A DNA stretch of 39,618 nt from a virus. The notes beneath the pieces are model-generated. The model saw nothing but the letters and a program-made list of their open reading frames with translations. It searched no databases and was not told the origin of the DNA. The stretch covers positions 1-39,618 of the IMG/VR virus record IMGVR_UViG_3300047496_000183; one strand, 5' to 3'. Positions 24,105 through 31,987 of this stretch are shown here, piece after piece (the first letter of the stretch is position 1; each line of letters opens with the position of its first letter). Position numbers and translations under genes: made by a program.

Positions 24105-25690
24105 ACTGTCCACTGGTCCCCCTTTTTTGTGTTTTTTGCCATTTCAAATGCTGCATTGATTAAAGAAGATGCAGCACCTCGTGTTAAACTTGAAAAATCC
24201 ATATTTTTCAATTCAGGTATCCATTTAAATTTTTTTAATAGCAAGAATTGTTTATTGGAAATTGGTTCTTTTTTCCATTTGGCATTTTCACTCATAATAT
24301 TTTTATATATAGACTTAGCAGCTCCATGAAGTGCATTTGGTTCTAAATTCTTGTCAAATAAATCTATAGTAATAGTATTCCCGTGTTTATCAATCTTGAA
24401 CATCCTCCCCTTGTTCGCTCCTGGATTCTCTGAAGTAAGATTTATGACAGAAAATCCCGTTTCTTTGACTTCTCCTTCAGGGGGAGGATTGGAAGCAGAT
24501 CTTTCTTTTTCTGCATCTTCTTTATTTTCTGTTTGTTTTTCTTGATCTTGCGCAATCCCTTCTCGCAGCTCATCATCAGTTAGCATGCTAATGGCATTGC
24601 AAACATCTTTGTATCTTTGACTATTAGAGGTAAAATCTATGATTAGACAATTTTCTTTACCGACAAATGTTCGTGTTCCTCTGCCGATCATTTGCATATA
24701 TAGCCCTGGAGACTTGGTAGGTCTACACATCATAATGCAATCTAAATCGGGCTGGTCAAATCCTTCAGTCAATACCATACAATTTGAAATAACGGAGATT
24801 TTTCCAGAATCGAAATCTTTGAGTATTTGCCTTCTCTCTTCTTCTTTTATTTTACCGTGTATAGCTTTTGCATTTATGCCTCGCGATTGCATTTCGTTCG
24901 CTATTTGTGTGCAATGTTTAATATCTAAACAGAATACAATTGTCTTCTTTCTGTTGATTCCATGCGCCTCAAAACTATCCACCATCGCTCTTCTTACTGG
25001 ACCATACTTAAACCAATATTCAATAGATATTTCCTCTTGGTTTTTTTCCATTTCAATTATATGTTTAGACTTTTCAAAAGTTTGAAAGTCTAGTCGAACC
25101 GCTTCTGCCTTTAATGGACAAAGAAACCCACTTCGAACCATCTCTCCCATTGTTCTACTAAAAGAAATATCTCCAAAAATACTTTTTAATCCTTTTTCGT
25201 CAGATCTACGAGGAGTAGCGGTCACTCCAACTAATAATTTATTAGGAGTAATATTTTTTTCTGAAAACCCTAGAGTATCCATTAGCAATTTGTAACTATC
25301 AGATGCGGCATGGTGAGACTCATCAATCACCATTACCTCAAAATTTTGATCTACTAATTGCGCTAACCGATGCTGCATTCGAACAGTTTGGATAGATGCC
25401 ACAACAATTTGATGTTGCAATTCATTTCGATAAGACTTGACAACTCCAATATCAACATCGGACCATACTCTTTGTATCTTATCGACTGCTTGCTGAATAA
25501 GTTCATCTGTATGAGCCAAAATAAGAGTTCGTTTATTAATCTTTTTAGCTAAAAGAGCAAATAGGATTGTCTTGCCAGTTCCTGTTGGCATAACGATACA
25601 TTGCCTACACACACCAGATTGCCATTGATTGTAAACCGTATCAATACACTCTGTTTGGTATGGTCTCGGAAAAATAGTATTTTCAATCAT
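24101..25690 (-). CDS. Superfamily 2 DEAD/DEAH-type helicase
   Basis: This 529-residue ATP-dependent helicase shows the ordered SF2 motifs. They are RPYQ (9-12), Walker A MPTGTGKT (34-41), Walker B VIDESHH (121-127), motif III GVTATP (155-160), then in the second RecA lobe TIVFCLDIKHC and motif VI QMIGRGTR (about 330-340). The arrangement resembles RAD25/type III restriction-like helicases often carried by phages for replication or recombination. The C-terminal 150 residues are charged and carry no nuclease motif I can see. It is the first gene of a two-gene operon, with a TACTTGAAA element upstream at 25766-25771. Confidence 0.9.
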   Translation of the reverse strand: MIENTIFPRPYQTECIDTVYNQWQSGVCRQCIVMPTGTGKTILFALLAKKINKRTLILAHTDELIQQAVDKIQRVWSDVDIGVVKSYRNELQHQIVVASIQTVRMQHRLAQLVDQNFEVMVIDESHHAASDSYKLLMDTLGFSEKNITPNKLLVGVTATPRRSDEKGLKSIFGDISFSRTMGEMVRSGFLCPLKAEAVRLDFQTFEKSKHIIEMEKNQEEISIEYWFKYGPVRRAMVDSFEAHGINRKKTIVFCLDIKHCTQIANEMQSRGINAKAIHGKIKEEERRQILKDFDSGKISVISNCMVLTEGFDQPDLDCIMMCRPTKSPGLYMQMIGRGTRTFVGKENCLIIDFTSNSQRYKDVCNAISMLTDDELREGIAQDQEKQTENKEDAEKERSASNPPPEGEVKETGFSVINLTSENPGANKGRMFKIDKHGNTITIDLFDKNLEPNALHGAAKSIYKNIMSENAKWKKEPISNKQFLLLKKFKWIPELKNMDFSSLTRGAASSLINAAFEMAKNTKKGDQWTV

Positions 25691-25762
25691 TTACACCACA
25701 GAATGGATATTATCAGACGTTGAAGAACGTAAGTGTTTGATAAATGTCCTAATTTTGTTCAT

Positions 25763-25771
25763 TTTCAAGTA
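25763..25771 (-). promoter_or_regulatory. TACTTGAAA element upstream of the helicase operon
   Basis: The minus strand reads TACTTGAAAATGAAC here, 73 bases upstream of the helicase ATG. The capsid and adhesin promoters carry the same TACTTGAAA. The -35 position at 17-bp spacing (25794-25789) reads TGGTAT, a poor match to TTGACA. If active, this may be a weaker or activator-dependent member of the class. The rest of the 25691-25903 gap shows no gene. Confidence 0.45.
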
Positions 25772-25903
25772 AAATATTTCCTTTAGGCATACCATATATT
25801 GATTTCACCTTTTTCTTAAACTGTATTTCATGCAAAAAATTGTTTTCTAAAATTTGATTAACAAGCATGATCAGCAAAGTTGTACTTATGAGGAAGTTTC
25901 TCA

Positions 25904-26137
25904 ATGCTGAAAAAGAGAAGTATTAAATATTTTTTTAGTAATTTTATTCCTGAAGAAGAACTTGAATTATTTGCTCGGTGGGCATTTGGGTTTGACTTTC
26001 TTGATTTTGTAGAAGTCATAGAGTTCCGAGATAGTTGGAACTTGCTTCATGGTGAAACACTTAAATTAGAGCCTGATGGATTAATACATGAAGATGCTTT
26101 AAAAATGCGAGATTTGTGGGAACAGAGGAATAAATGA
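25904..26137 (+). CDS. Small acidic hypothetical protein
   Basis: The 77-residue protein (MLKKRSIKYFFSNFIPEEEL, ELFARWAFGFDFLDF and a tail ending MRDLWEQRNK) is acidic and probably helical. AGGAAG about 7 bases before the ATG supports the start. It is divergent from the helicase gene, and its stop overlaps the next gene's start as ATGA, so the two plus-strand genes form a small operon. The family is not recognised. Confidence 0.6.
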   Translation: MLKKRSIKYFFSNFIPEEELELFARWAFGFDFLDFVEVIEFRDSWNLLHGETLKLEPDGLIHEDALKMRDLWEQRNK

Positions 26138-26361
26138 TCCTACAACTATCCCCATCTATTCCGCTAATTACCCCTAAGGGACAAGCGGTTGCGCATTTCT
26201 TAATCGATGAAGGGTTGGAAAGTGATCTCTATTGGGTCTGCGCCCAGCAAGACACAGGCGAGTGCTGGACATGGAGCAATAGAGATATACGGTTTTGCAC
26301 AAACATCACTGTTGGAAGAACTGTTTCTATTTTAGAAGATGGGAAAAAAGATCGTCTATGA
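26134..26361 (+). CDS. Short conserved-type phage protein (TPKGxAxAHFLIDxG ... GECWTW)
   Basis: The 75-residue protein carries PLITPKGQAVAHFLIDEGLE, then WVCAQQDTGECWTWSNRDIR and NITVGR. I have the impression of having met this pattern as a stand-alone short protein in many phage genomes, next to head genes, with no known function. The ATG overlaps the previous stop (ATGA). The last 35 bases overlap the convergent gene at 26327-26527. The role is unknown. Confidence 0.7.
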   Translation: MILQLSPSIPLITPKGQAVAHFLIDEGLESDLYWVCAQQDTGECWTWSNRDIRFCTNITVGRTVSILEDGKKDRL

Positions 26362-26527
26362 ACTTCTGAGCATCTTCTCTTGTGGCAAATCCCTCTTGAA
26401 TAATTTTATAGTCTGATACGAAGTTCGCACGCACATCGAAACTTTTTTCATGCTGATTGTGCTGTATAAAAATATACGAACATCTATCTAAGTTAAGCAG
26501 CCTTCCTCTAAATTCTTTAATCCACAT
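26327..26527 (-). CDS. Small hypothetical protein downstream of terminase
   Basis: The 66-residue protein (MWIKEFRGRLLNLDRCSYIF and later EGFATREDAQKFIDDLFSHL) looks like a small alpha/beta domain; the AxREDAxxFIDDL phrase is typical of short phage proteins of unknown role. GGAGGT lies about 6 bases upstream of the ATG, a strong site. It follows the large terminase gene on the same strand and converges on the gene ending at 26361. Confidence 0.65.
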   Translation of the reverse strand: MWIKEFRGRLLNLDRCSYIFIQHNQHEKSFDVRANFVSDYKIIQEGFATREDAQKFIDDLFSHLLK

Positions 26528-26538
26528 ATTTTTACCTC

Positions 26539-27810
26539 CTACCCAAATGGTCCTGATCCATACAAGTTTATCTTATCATCCCCATAAACATACTCTCTAA
26601 TCTGCTCTATCGTCATATTCTCCCCCGTCCTGTCGATCTCCCCCGTTGGAAACTCAGAGTAGATTGCATAGCGCAAAGCATCGGCTAAGTGGTCGTTCTT
26701 CTTGAGAGGTTTATCTTCCCCTCGATTGGCAGCCTTCTCGTCCCACGAGTAAGTCTGTAAGCACTCAATCAGCTCAGTATGCCCTTTCTGGATCACAATG
26801 TTTTTTCTCGCAATGAATTTGCTCACCACCTTGATCCCTTCAAGAACATCGTTATTTGCGTCTAGGACGGGCAAGTTTCTGTTTCTTAACTCTAACTTCA
26901 AGTCTGCTGCCGATGGGTCAACGTACACCGAACGAACGTTTTTGTATTTAAGCATTTGGTAGATGTTATCCGCCAACTCGTCTGTGGTTAGCGATTTCCC
27001 TTTCTTGATCGAATCGTAGTGGTAGATGTCTTCCGTGCGGATCTGAGGCCACTTATGCGGGTTGACAGAGCATACAATGGCCGCTGTAGGGTTGCTGCAA
27101 CCGTAATCAATCCCGCAAATATAATAGATAGGATTGTCAAACGGGTGCTCATACAAATTATCTTGATCAAATCCATCATATATCAATCCATGAGCGACTG
27201 CCCACTCTCCAAGGATGTAGCGTTTGTACCACATCCCTGTGTATTCTTTCTTCAAGTTTTCTTTATATACAGGGTCTAGGACCGGATTGTCATCAAGATT
27301 GAAGTTCCACACCACCATGTCGAGATCTGCGCATCTATCGATAAACTCCTTCTTGAACCAATGATACGGCCCATCGGGATTGCATGTTCCGGCAAGGCGT
27401 GCGCCTGCTATGGATAATCTCCCAATAAGCATCTTCCAGAATGGGGCAGGGATAGCGGTTATCTCATCTACGTACGCAAAGGCAAGCGTCGACCCTTGTA
27501 TGGCTCGCACAGCCGACTCATCGTGTGCTCCCACGAAATATATGTTCCTGCCATAGAGTTTCGTCTCCATTGATTTACTAGCGGGTGGTGGAAGGCCAAG
27601 GAAGTTGTATAACTCGGATAGGACGTTGCGCTGGATTGTGGAGCGATTCACACCTACGATCATGCAATCGCCCTTCACTCCATTCTTGATGAAGTCGGCG
27701 AGAACTAGGGTGCTGGCGTGGGTCTTTCCCGAACGGACAGATCCAACAAGTATGTTGAATCGGTGTGTGCACTCTGTGATAACTTCAATTTGCTTGGTAG
27801 ATAGAGGCAT
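26539..27810 (-). CDS. terL: Large terminase subunit (PBSX-type)
   Basis: The 423-residue protein has the packaging ATPase and nuclease in order. These are Walker A GSVRSGKT (23-30), Walker B LAFAYVDE (109-116), coupling-region GTCNPDGP (141-148), then nuclease residues in GIDYGCSNPTA (Asp 235), SVYVDPSA (about 293-300) and DHLADALRYA (about 383-392). The length fits the PBSX/Terminase_3 group. It drives ATP-powered DNA packaging through the portal. Its start overlaps the upstream Lys-rich gene by 26 bases and has only a weak ribosome binding site, so coupling is likely. Confidence 0.93.
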   Translation of the reverse strand: MPLSTKQIEVITECTHRFNILVGSVRSGKTHASTLVLADFIKNGVKGDCMIVGVNRSTIQRNVLSELYNFLGLPPPASKSMETKLYGRNIYFVGAHDESAVRAIQGSTLAFAYVDEITAIPAPFWKMLIGRLSIAGARLAGTCNPDGPYHWFKKEFIDRCADLDMVVWNFNLDDNPVLDPVYKENLKKEYTGMWYKRYILGEWAVAHGLIYDGFDQDNLYEHPFDNPIYYICGIDYGCSNPTAAIVCSVNPHKWPQIRTEDIYHYDSIKKGKSLTTDELADNIYQMLKYKNVRSVYVDPSAADLKLELRNRNLPVLDANNDVLEGIKVVSKFIARKNIVIQKGHTELIECLQTYSWDEKAANRGEDKPLKKNDHLADALRYAIYSEFPTGEIDRTGENMTIEQIREYVYGDDKINLYGSGPFG

Positions 27811-28135
27811 CTTGAATCGCTTTCAGTTTCTTTTGAAGATATCTCTCTCTCTCGTATTCATTTCTCTTCTCTTTGTTTTTTTCCCTCCATTTTTTGTAAC
27901 CTTGTTTATATCTTATATTGTATAATCTTACTCTTTCTTTATTTTTTTTACGCCATTCCTTATTAACTATATCACACTTTTCTTTGTTTTTTAGGTAATA
28001 TTCGTGTTTCTTATCTTTGTTTTTTAAGTAATATCGTCTTGCACGCTCTTTTATCTTATCTTTGTTTTTTAAGTAATATTGCCTTGTACTCTCTTTTTGT
28101 AAGTCTTTTTTTGTAACGATAAGTAGAGTTATCAT
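27785..28135 (-). CDS. Lys/Tyr-rich repeat protein upstream of terminase
   Basis: The 116-residue, strongly basic protein contains YYLKNKDK repeats (YYLKNKDKIKERARR, YYLKNKDKKHE, YYLKNKEK), followed by diverged versions (WRKKNKERVR, WREKNKEKRN). Such repeats occur in phage proteins linked to small DNA-binding or HNH domains, but no HNH or Cys-pair motif is present here. It could bind DNA non-specifically near packaging. It overlaps the terminase start and begins 2 bases after the upstream stop (TAGTAATG). Function is not established. Confidence 0.6.
   Translation of the reverse strand: MITLLIVTKKDLQKESTRQYYLKNKDKIKERARRYYLKNKDKKHEYYLKNKEKCDIVNKEWRKKNKERVRLYNIRYKQGYKKWREKNKEKRNEYERERYLQKKLKAIQDASIYQAN
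27981..28080. repeat. Three imperfect 20-22 base direct repeats
   Basis: Plus-strand copies of TCTTTGTTTTTTAAGTAATA start at 27981 (one base different), 28014 and 28059. They encode the YYLKNKDK repeats on the other strand. The spacings of 33 and 45 bases are whole codons, so copy number could change without breaking the frame. Confidence 0.8.
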
Positions 28136-28137
28136 TA

Positions 28138-28410
28138 CTATTCTCTTTTTCTCATCTTCATCATATCTTCGAGGAATGTGAGTCGTTCTTCTTCAGATTC
28201 AAACTCAATATCTCCGAGGTGTTGCATAAATTCCATTATGACTGCTTTGCATCTTTTTCTAATTGCGGGTGAAGTACAGGACATAACTCCTACAAATATA
28301 TCTATTGACGCCGCTTCGGAGGACCCAGGAAAGATCTCGCACGCGTCTTCTAGGAACATAGCAAAATTGGCGCATCTTTGTTGGAAGGATTTAGTTTCGG
28401 TATCATTCAT
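28138..28410 (-). CDS. Hypothetical helical protein of the terminase region
   Basis: The 90-residue protein (MNDTETKSFQQRCANFAMFL, then DIFVGVMSCTSPAIRKRCKA and EEERLTFLEDMMKMRKRE) is helical and Cys-containing with no recognised family. GAGGAA lies about 7 bases before the ATG. Its start overlaps the upstream gene by 8 bases. It sits between the small and large terminase candidates and may be a packaging accessory; that is only positional. Confidence 0.6.
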   Translation of the reverse strand: MNDTETKSFQQRCANFAMFLEDACEIFPGSSEAASIDIFVGVMSCTSPAIRKRCKAVIMEFMQHLGDIEFESEEERLTFLEDMMKMRKRE

Positions 28411-28717
28411 GTGTTATTTCCTCAGGAGGAAAGTATCCTTTTAATTTATCTATAATAATTTGCTTTAGGTCTGTATTGTACAAGAAGTGGTATTGTCCCC
28501 CTACGCTAGACATGAGATAATACAAATCATCTATTTTCTCCAAACGCACATTCCTTAGAAAACATCCAACATCTAATAACTCAAGAGTAAAGTTAATTCC
28601 CGTACTCCTTATCTCCAGATCTATGATTCTAATTCTCATCAATAGACTATTGCAAAATGTGCTGAGTGTTTGTCGACTCGCGTAATTGTATATGCGAGAT
28701 TCATGATTGTTTCCCAT
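28403..28717 (-). CDS. Hypothetical protein of the terminase region
   Basis: The 104-residue protein (MGNNHESRIYNYASRQTLST, then LEKIDDLYYLMSSVGGQYHF) has no recognisable motif. The start overlaps the candidate small terminase by 17 bases, and only a weak AAAGG precedes it, so the exact start is uncertain (ATG 28639 is another option). It is likely co-translated with its neighbours. Confidence 0.5.
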   Translation of the reverse strand: MGNNHESRIYNYASRQTLSTFCNSLLMRIRIIDLEIRSTGINFTLELLDVGCFLRNVRLEKIDDLYYLMSSVGGQYHFLYNTDLKQIIIDKLKGYFPPEEITHE

Positions 28718-29240
28718 CCTTTTTCAACACATCTAATTCTTTCTGCAACTCTCTAACTTGTTTGATCAGGTCTAAATTCAAGCTAAGCATCTGATCATTC
28801 GGAGGTGTAGACTTAGATAACTCCATCTTTGCTTTGTAGTCAATAGCATGTTCAATCTCTTCTTGTTTGACCTTTCTCTCGTGATCTCTCAGATCTTTAA
28901 AGTAAGAAGAAAGAAATCGACTTCCGTATGCGGTAGGTAGATCCTGGCTTTCTAAGATATTGCATCCCACCCATTCTAACGCCCTCTCGTAATAGTCTGT
29001 TAATGCTGGGCGCTGAATTAGAGATGACCATTTATTTTTAGGTATGCCTTTTATTTTATTATACCACATCGATAAATGAACAATTGATTCATCATGTGCT
29101 TGTAAGAAATGAATTAATTCTTCACCTAAATTTTTTAAAGCTTGATCTGAATACTGAACTGGGGGCCTTCCTAACTTTTTTACTGGTTTGACCACAATCT
29201 TTTTAGGTTGAGTGGTTTTTTTTACATATTTTCTTGGCAT
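28701..29240 (-). CDS. Candidate small terminase subunit
   Basis: The 179-residue protein begins with a basic region containing an AT-hook-like LGRPP (MPRKYVKKTTQPKKIVVKPV, then KKLGRPPVQYSDQALK). The helical core follows (MWYNKIKGIPKNKWSSLIQR, YYERALEWVGCNILESQDL), then a coiled-coil end (LNLDLIKQVRELQKELDVLK). DNA-binding N-terminus, helical core and oligomerising C-terminal helix is the usual small-terminase layout. It lies four genes upstream of TerL on the same strand. The small subunit recognises packaging sites. Family membership is inferred, not shown by a diagnostic motif. Confidence 0.65.
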   Translation of the reverse strand: MPRKYVKKTTQPKKIVVKPVKKLGRPPVQYSDQALKNLGEELIHFLQAHDESIVHLSMWYNKIKGIPKNKWSSLIQRPALTDYYERALEWVGCNILESQDLPTAYGSRFLSSYFKDLRDHERKVKQEEIEHAIDYKAKMELSKSTPPNDQMLSLNLDLIKQVRELQKELDVLKKDGKQS

Positions 29241-29279
29241 ATACTCTCAACTATCCAATGAAGTTTGATCATTTTTCCC

Positions 29280-29504
29280 TTATCCTTTAATTAACTTTAT
29301 ATTGCACATGGAAAGTAATGTAGCAAGAATATCTGCGATCATGTTTTTAATTTCCTTGGGCTTTTTATATTCAAGAAGCGGCTCTCCTTTAAATGTATAA
29401 GCACTTATTCCGCACCTTCTTCTCGCTTGTTTCTCTATTCTTCCGTGCACATCCGGATCTGTGGAGTAAAATTTTGGATCATTAACCGAAGGTGGCTTAA
29501 TCAT
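29280..29504 (-). CDS. Small basic hypothetical protein after the replication initiator
   Basis: The 74-residue protein starts MIKPPSVNDPKFYSTDPDVH and contains EKQARRRCGISAYTFKGEPL. ATG 29504 is chosen because GGAG lies 6 bases upstream; ATG 29510 and GTG 29516 are in frame but poorly placed. It overlaps the 3' end of the initiator gene by 8 bases. The family is not recognised. Confidence 0.6.
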   Translation of the reverse strand: MIKPPSVNDPKFYSTDPDVHGRIEKQARRRCGISAYTFKGEPLLEYKKPKEIKNMIADILATLLSMCNIKLIKG

Positions 29505-30717
29505 ATGCATCTCCACTTTTCTTTATCTCCGAGTCAAACTGGTCGAAATAATTCTTTGTTTTTTGTTTCCAAACTTCTGGGTCTAAATTATAAGCAAACG
29601 TAAATGAGTGAGGTCCCACAACCACCTCAAAATATTTTTTACAGCAAAATGCCTGAAGTTTTGTTCCATATGGATCTGTAAAGTACATATTATCATACCT
29701 TTGTGCTTGCATCCTATGCTTCTCAGAACACGGATCTGATCCCCTTGCTTTCAGGATGCAGGCTATTGCGTAATTCTTTTTGTGAAACACCCTATATCCT
29801 TGAGTTTCAAGATGGTAGATTGTTTTATAAGCCTCTTCCCACTCTTTCTCGGTGAAACTATTGATTTGCTCGTTAGAAATTTTAGGTTTGACAGGTTTTT
29901 CCATTTCAAGCTTTCTTATCTGCTCGATGGAGTAGGTATTAAGTTCTCTTTTGGAGTATTTTCTAAGCTGCTCAGGAGTGAATTCAGGGTAAAACCTAGA
30001 ACAGAGCGCTTCTCGATCTAGTTTTTCTTTACGCGGTTTCTCAGAACGTATTTTTTCAACAGCAGAATCTTTTTTTAGGCAAACAGAAAAATCATCATCA
30101 GGGGGTTCACAAGTTTCATAAGAAGGAGTAAGAGGAAGATAATAGTCTTTTTCTTCTTCCTCTTTATATAAGGATGCGCTGGTAAAAAACGGTAATTTTT
30201 GACCGAAATTTCGGTAATTAGTGGCCGGAGAATTTTCGACTTTTTTTAAGTTTTCCGAGTCTAAAACTCGGAGATATCTTTTCCCTTTAACTCTTGTTTT
30301 TTCAACTAATCCTAGGTTTATTAGCTCTGAAATCAGACGTCGAGTTTGTCTTTCTTTGATATTGAGCTTATTTCCAAGGTATTCGTTGCAGGCGAAGCAA
30401 TACCCTTCTTTTAGAGAAAGTCTAACAATCTCTGGATATAGGCGTTTGGCTGTTTTAGATAAAACTTTGGAGTTCTGAATGATCTCAGGAGTTCTATAGA
30501 CCCACTCTTGGGATTTTTTGTATTGTTTGCGTGGTGTGTAATCTGCGCTAGAATAAGAAATTTGTAAGTTCATTTTGATATCCTGTTGTGTTAAATAGGC
30601 ATTCTTCGTAATATATTCCACGTCAAACGATCGTTTGGGTCGGAGGCTATCAGAAATCAGCTCCCTCATGGCCTCTAAGTTGCCCCTGGTTTCTATCTCT
30701 TCGTCTTCACCGGCCAA
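29497..30717 (-). CDS. Replication-initiation-like protein with winged helix-turn-helix
   Basis: The 406-residue protein has a winged-helix region at about residues 85-150 (VLSKTAKRLYPEIVRLSLKE, YCFACNEYLGNKLNIKERQT, RRLISELINLGLVEKTRVKG). This is like the HTH_36-type domain of phage and plasmid replication initiators. A long charged linker follows, then a C-terminal region with CSEKHRMQAQRYDNMYFTD. It lies directly downstream of exonuclease, RecT and a small gene, the usual place of an initiator. The start is uncertain: TTG 30717 (MAGEDEEIETRG), or ATG 30669 (MRELISDSLRPK) with GAGG very close. It probably recruits host replication proteins, since no phage polymerase is visible. Confidence 0.7.
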   Translation of the reverse strand: MAGEDEEIETRGNLEAMRELISDSLRPKRSFDVEYITKNAYLTQQDIKMNLQISYSSADYTPRKQYKKSQEWVYRTPEIIQNSKVLSKTAKRLYPEIVRLSLKEGYCFACNEYLGNKLNIKERQTRRLISELINLGLVEKTRVKGKRYLRVLDSENLKKVENSPATNYRNFGQKLPFFTSASLYKEEEEKDYYLPLTPSYETCEPPDDDFSVCLKKDSAVEKIRSEKPRKEKLDREALCSRFYPEFTPEQLRKYSKRELNTYSIEQIRKLEMEKPVKPKISNEQINSFTEKEWEEAYKTIYHLETQGYRVFHKKNYAIACILKARGSDPCSEKHRMQAQRYDNMYFTDPYGTKLQAFCCKKYFEVVVGPHSFTFAYNLDPEVWKQKTKNYFDQFDSEIKKSGDAYD

Positions 30718-30796
30718 GAATAGATAAACAGGCTGAGTACTTGTTCTTATTGCCGTCTAATTTCGCGAAACGTCCTTTAAGCAAGTACGAAAGAAC
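30718..30796. other. Leader region of the replication initiator with inverted repeats
   Basis: GTACTTG (30737-30743) pairs with CAAGTAC (30782-30788), and the palindrome TTTCGCGAAA lies inside that loop. Followed by the plus-strand terminator at 30797-30825, this could be a structured plus-strand RNA complementary to the initiator mRNA leader. As an alternative, a minus-strand frame (GPDFTLGVLSYLLKGRFAKL and on to CLSILGR, stop overlapping TTG 30717) reads through the same bases. It could be a short gene with a TTG start, but it has no good ribosome binding site. Confidence 0.4.
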
Positions 30797-30825
30797 GCCC
30801 AGAGTAAAATCTGGGCCCTTTTTTT
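30797..30825 (+). terminator. Rho-independent terminator, plus orientation
   Basis: GCCCAGA (30797-30803), a 6-base loop GTAAAA, TCTGGGC (30810-30816), CC and seven T residues form a textbook intrinsic terminator on the plus strand. No annotated plus-strand gene ends here; it lies opposite the minus-strand replication operon. It would end an antisense transcript. On the minus strand only GTTCTTT follows the stem, which is much weaker. Confidence 0.85.
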
Positions 30826-31133
30826 CATTGATAAGAGTCCAAATAGGCCATCGCCTTTTCAATTAATTTATCCGAAAAGTACTTCTCCCCGTTTTCACAC
30901 GGTTCGAAGTAGCGAGCAAATCGTCTCTTACCATCTTTCCCCTCATATTCCCTGCTTGGATAGGACACATAAACAGATTTCTGAGGGTTCTGTATGAGTA
31001 AAAACTCCTTCACCACTATTCTTAGCGTGGGAATCCCATCCATATGGGCCCCAGAAATAGTGAAGCGAAGGTCAAACTTCCCTAACAACCCATTCTTATT
31101 GATTGGTTGAAAATTAATGATTTCGAAGTCCAT
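30825..31133 (-). CDS. Small recombination-operon protein, unknown family
   Basis: The 102-residue protein is beta-rich at the start (MDFEIINFQPINKNGLLGKF, DLRFTISGAHMDGIPTLRIV). It contains YVSYPSREYEGKDGKRRFAR, a phrase like that in SpoVG-type or phage DNA-binding proteins. It ends in a helix (KLIEKAMAYLDSYQ). ATG 31133 overlaps the exonuclease stop as TAATG, which decides the start over 31148. Placed after RecT and exonuclease, it may assist single-strand DNA handling; that is inference. Confidence 0.6.
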   Translation of the reverse strand: MDFEIINFQPINKNGLLGKFDLRFTISGAHMDGIPTLRIVVKEFLLIQNPQKSVYVSYPSREYEGKDGKRRFARYFEPCENGEKYFSDKLIEKAMAYLDSYQ

Positions 31134-31987
31134 TAAGTCACTCTCCAATGCTCGGTTGATGACTTCCTAAACGGATTGAGATCTACCCCTTTCAACATGG
31201 GTATTTTTGAATAATCTACATTGCCCCTACGGAAAACTTTGACTACCCTCACTCCTCCGCCCTCGGAATTTCTTCCATTGCATTGCATTATAAGCTCTTT
31301 CTTCGCTTCTTCCTCTTCTTCCAGAGCCTTTTTCAGGGTTGCCGAAGCTCTATGCCAGCGATCTTTCGCATGGTTCCAAGAACTATCGTACCTAGCCTCT
31401 ATGTCTTTATCACATAGTGGGGGAGCGATAAATTCAAGGATATTTTGCTCATAGAATTTTTTAACTTTATCAGATATTTCTTCCTGGATTTTCGGACAAG
31501 GCAAGACCTCTAGCCTTACCTGTTCCTTCCCATTCGAAGCGATAAGATCGTCGGAATACTCGCTGTCATTAGCAAGTAACAGCTGGTATTGGATCTGTAC
31601 CCAGTACCCTTCTGGAATACCTCCATCCGCAATCAGGTCATAATATTCTTTTTTACAACACTTTATCTCAACTATTTTTTTTCTTTTCTCATCTATCCCA
31701 TCTAAACTAGCGATCATATACGGGTGCTGATCGCTCTGGATAACCGCTGGACGCACAATTCCAAAAGAAGAGCTGTACCAATCTCTAACAATTGGTTCCA
31801 GATCTATTCCTCTCTGCATGGCAGAATTTACCTTTACAGTTTTTCCAAAAACCTTCTGCTCCCACTTTTGATATGGAGTGCAGTAGGGATCTATTCCCAT
31901 AATAGCGGGGACATCGCTAGCCCCGATCTTATCTTTTCTAAAGTTTAACCATTCCTGGCTTCCTTGCTCAAGATTTATGAATCTCAC
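31133..31987 (-). CDS. YqaJ-type recombination exonuclease
   Basis: This 284-residue protein of the lambda-exonuclease/YqaJ fold degrades one strand of duplex ends to feed the annealing protein. Visible elements are QGSQEW (8-13), KIGASDVPAIMG (20-31), GIDLE (60-64), then catalytic Asp 96 in ASLDGID and Glu 107/Lys 109 in VEIKC. QIQYQLLLAN follows. The GTG start at 31987 overlaps the RecT stop (GTGA) and has AGGAGG 6 bases upstream. The C-terminal 100 residues add a charged helical segment. It is an operon partner of RecT. Confidence 0.9.
   Translation of the reverse strand: MRFINLEQGSQEWLNFRKDKIGASDVPAIMGIDPYCTPYQKWEQKVFGKTVKVNSAMQRGIDLEPIVRDWYSSSFGIVRPAVIQSDQHPYMIASLDGIDEKRKKIVEIKCCKKEYYDLIADGGIPEGYWVQIQYQLLLANDSEYSDDLIASNGKEQVRLEVLPCPKIQEEISDKVKKFYEQNILEFIAPPLCDKDIEARYDSSWNHAKDRWHRASATLKKALEEEEEAKKELIMQCNGRNSEGGGVRVVKVFRRGNVDYSKIPMLKGVDLNPFRKSSTEHWRVT

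Noticed and set aside
27605-27925. 106-codon plus-strand frame opposite the terminase start
   Set aside because: It lies wholly under the strongly recognisable terminase and the repeat gene and has no ribosome site or motif.
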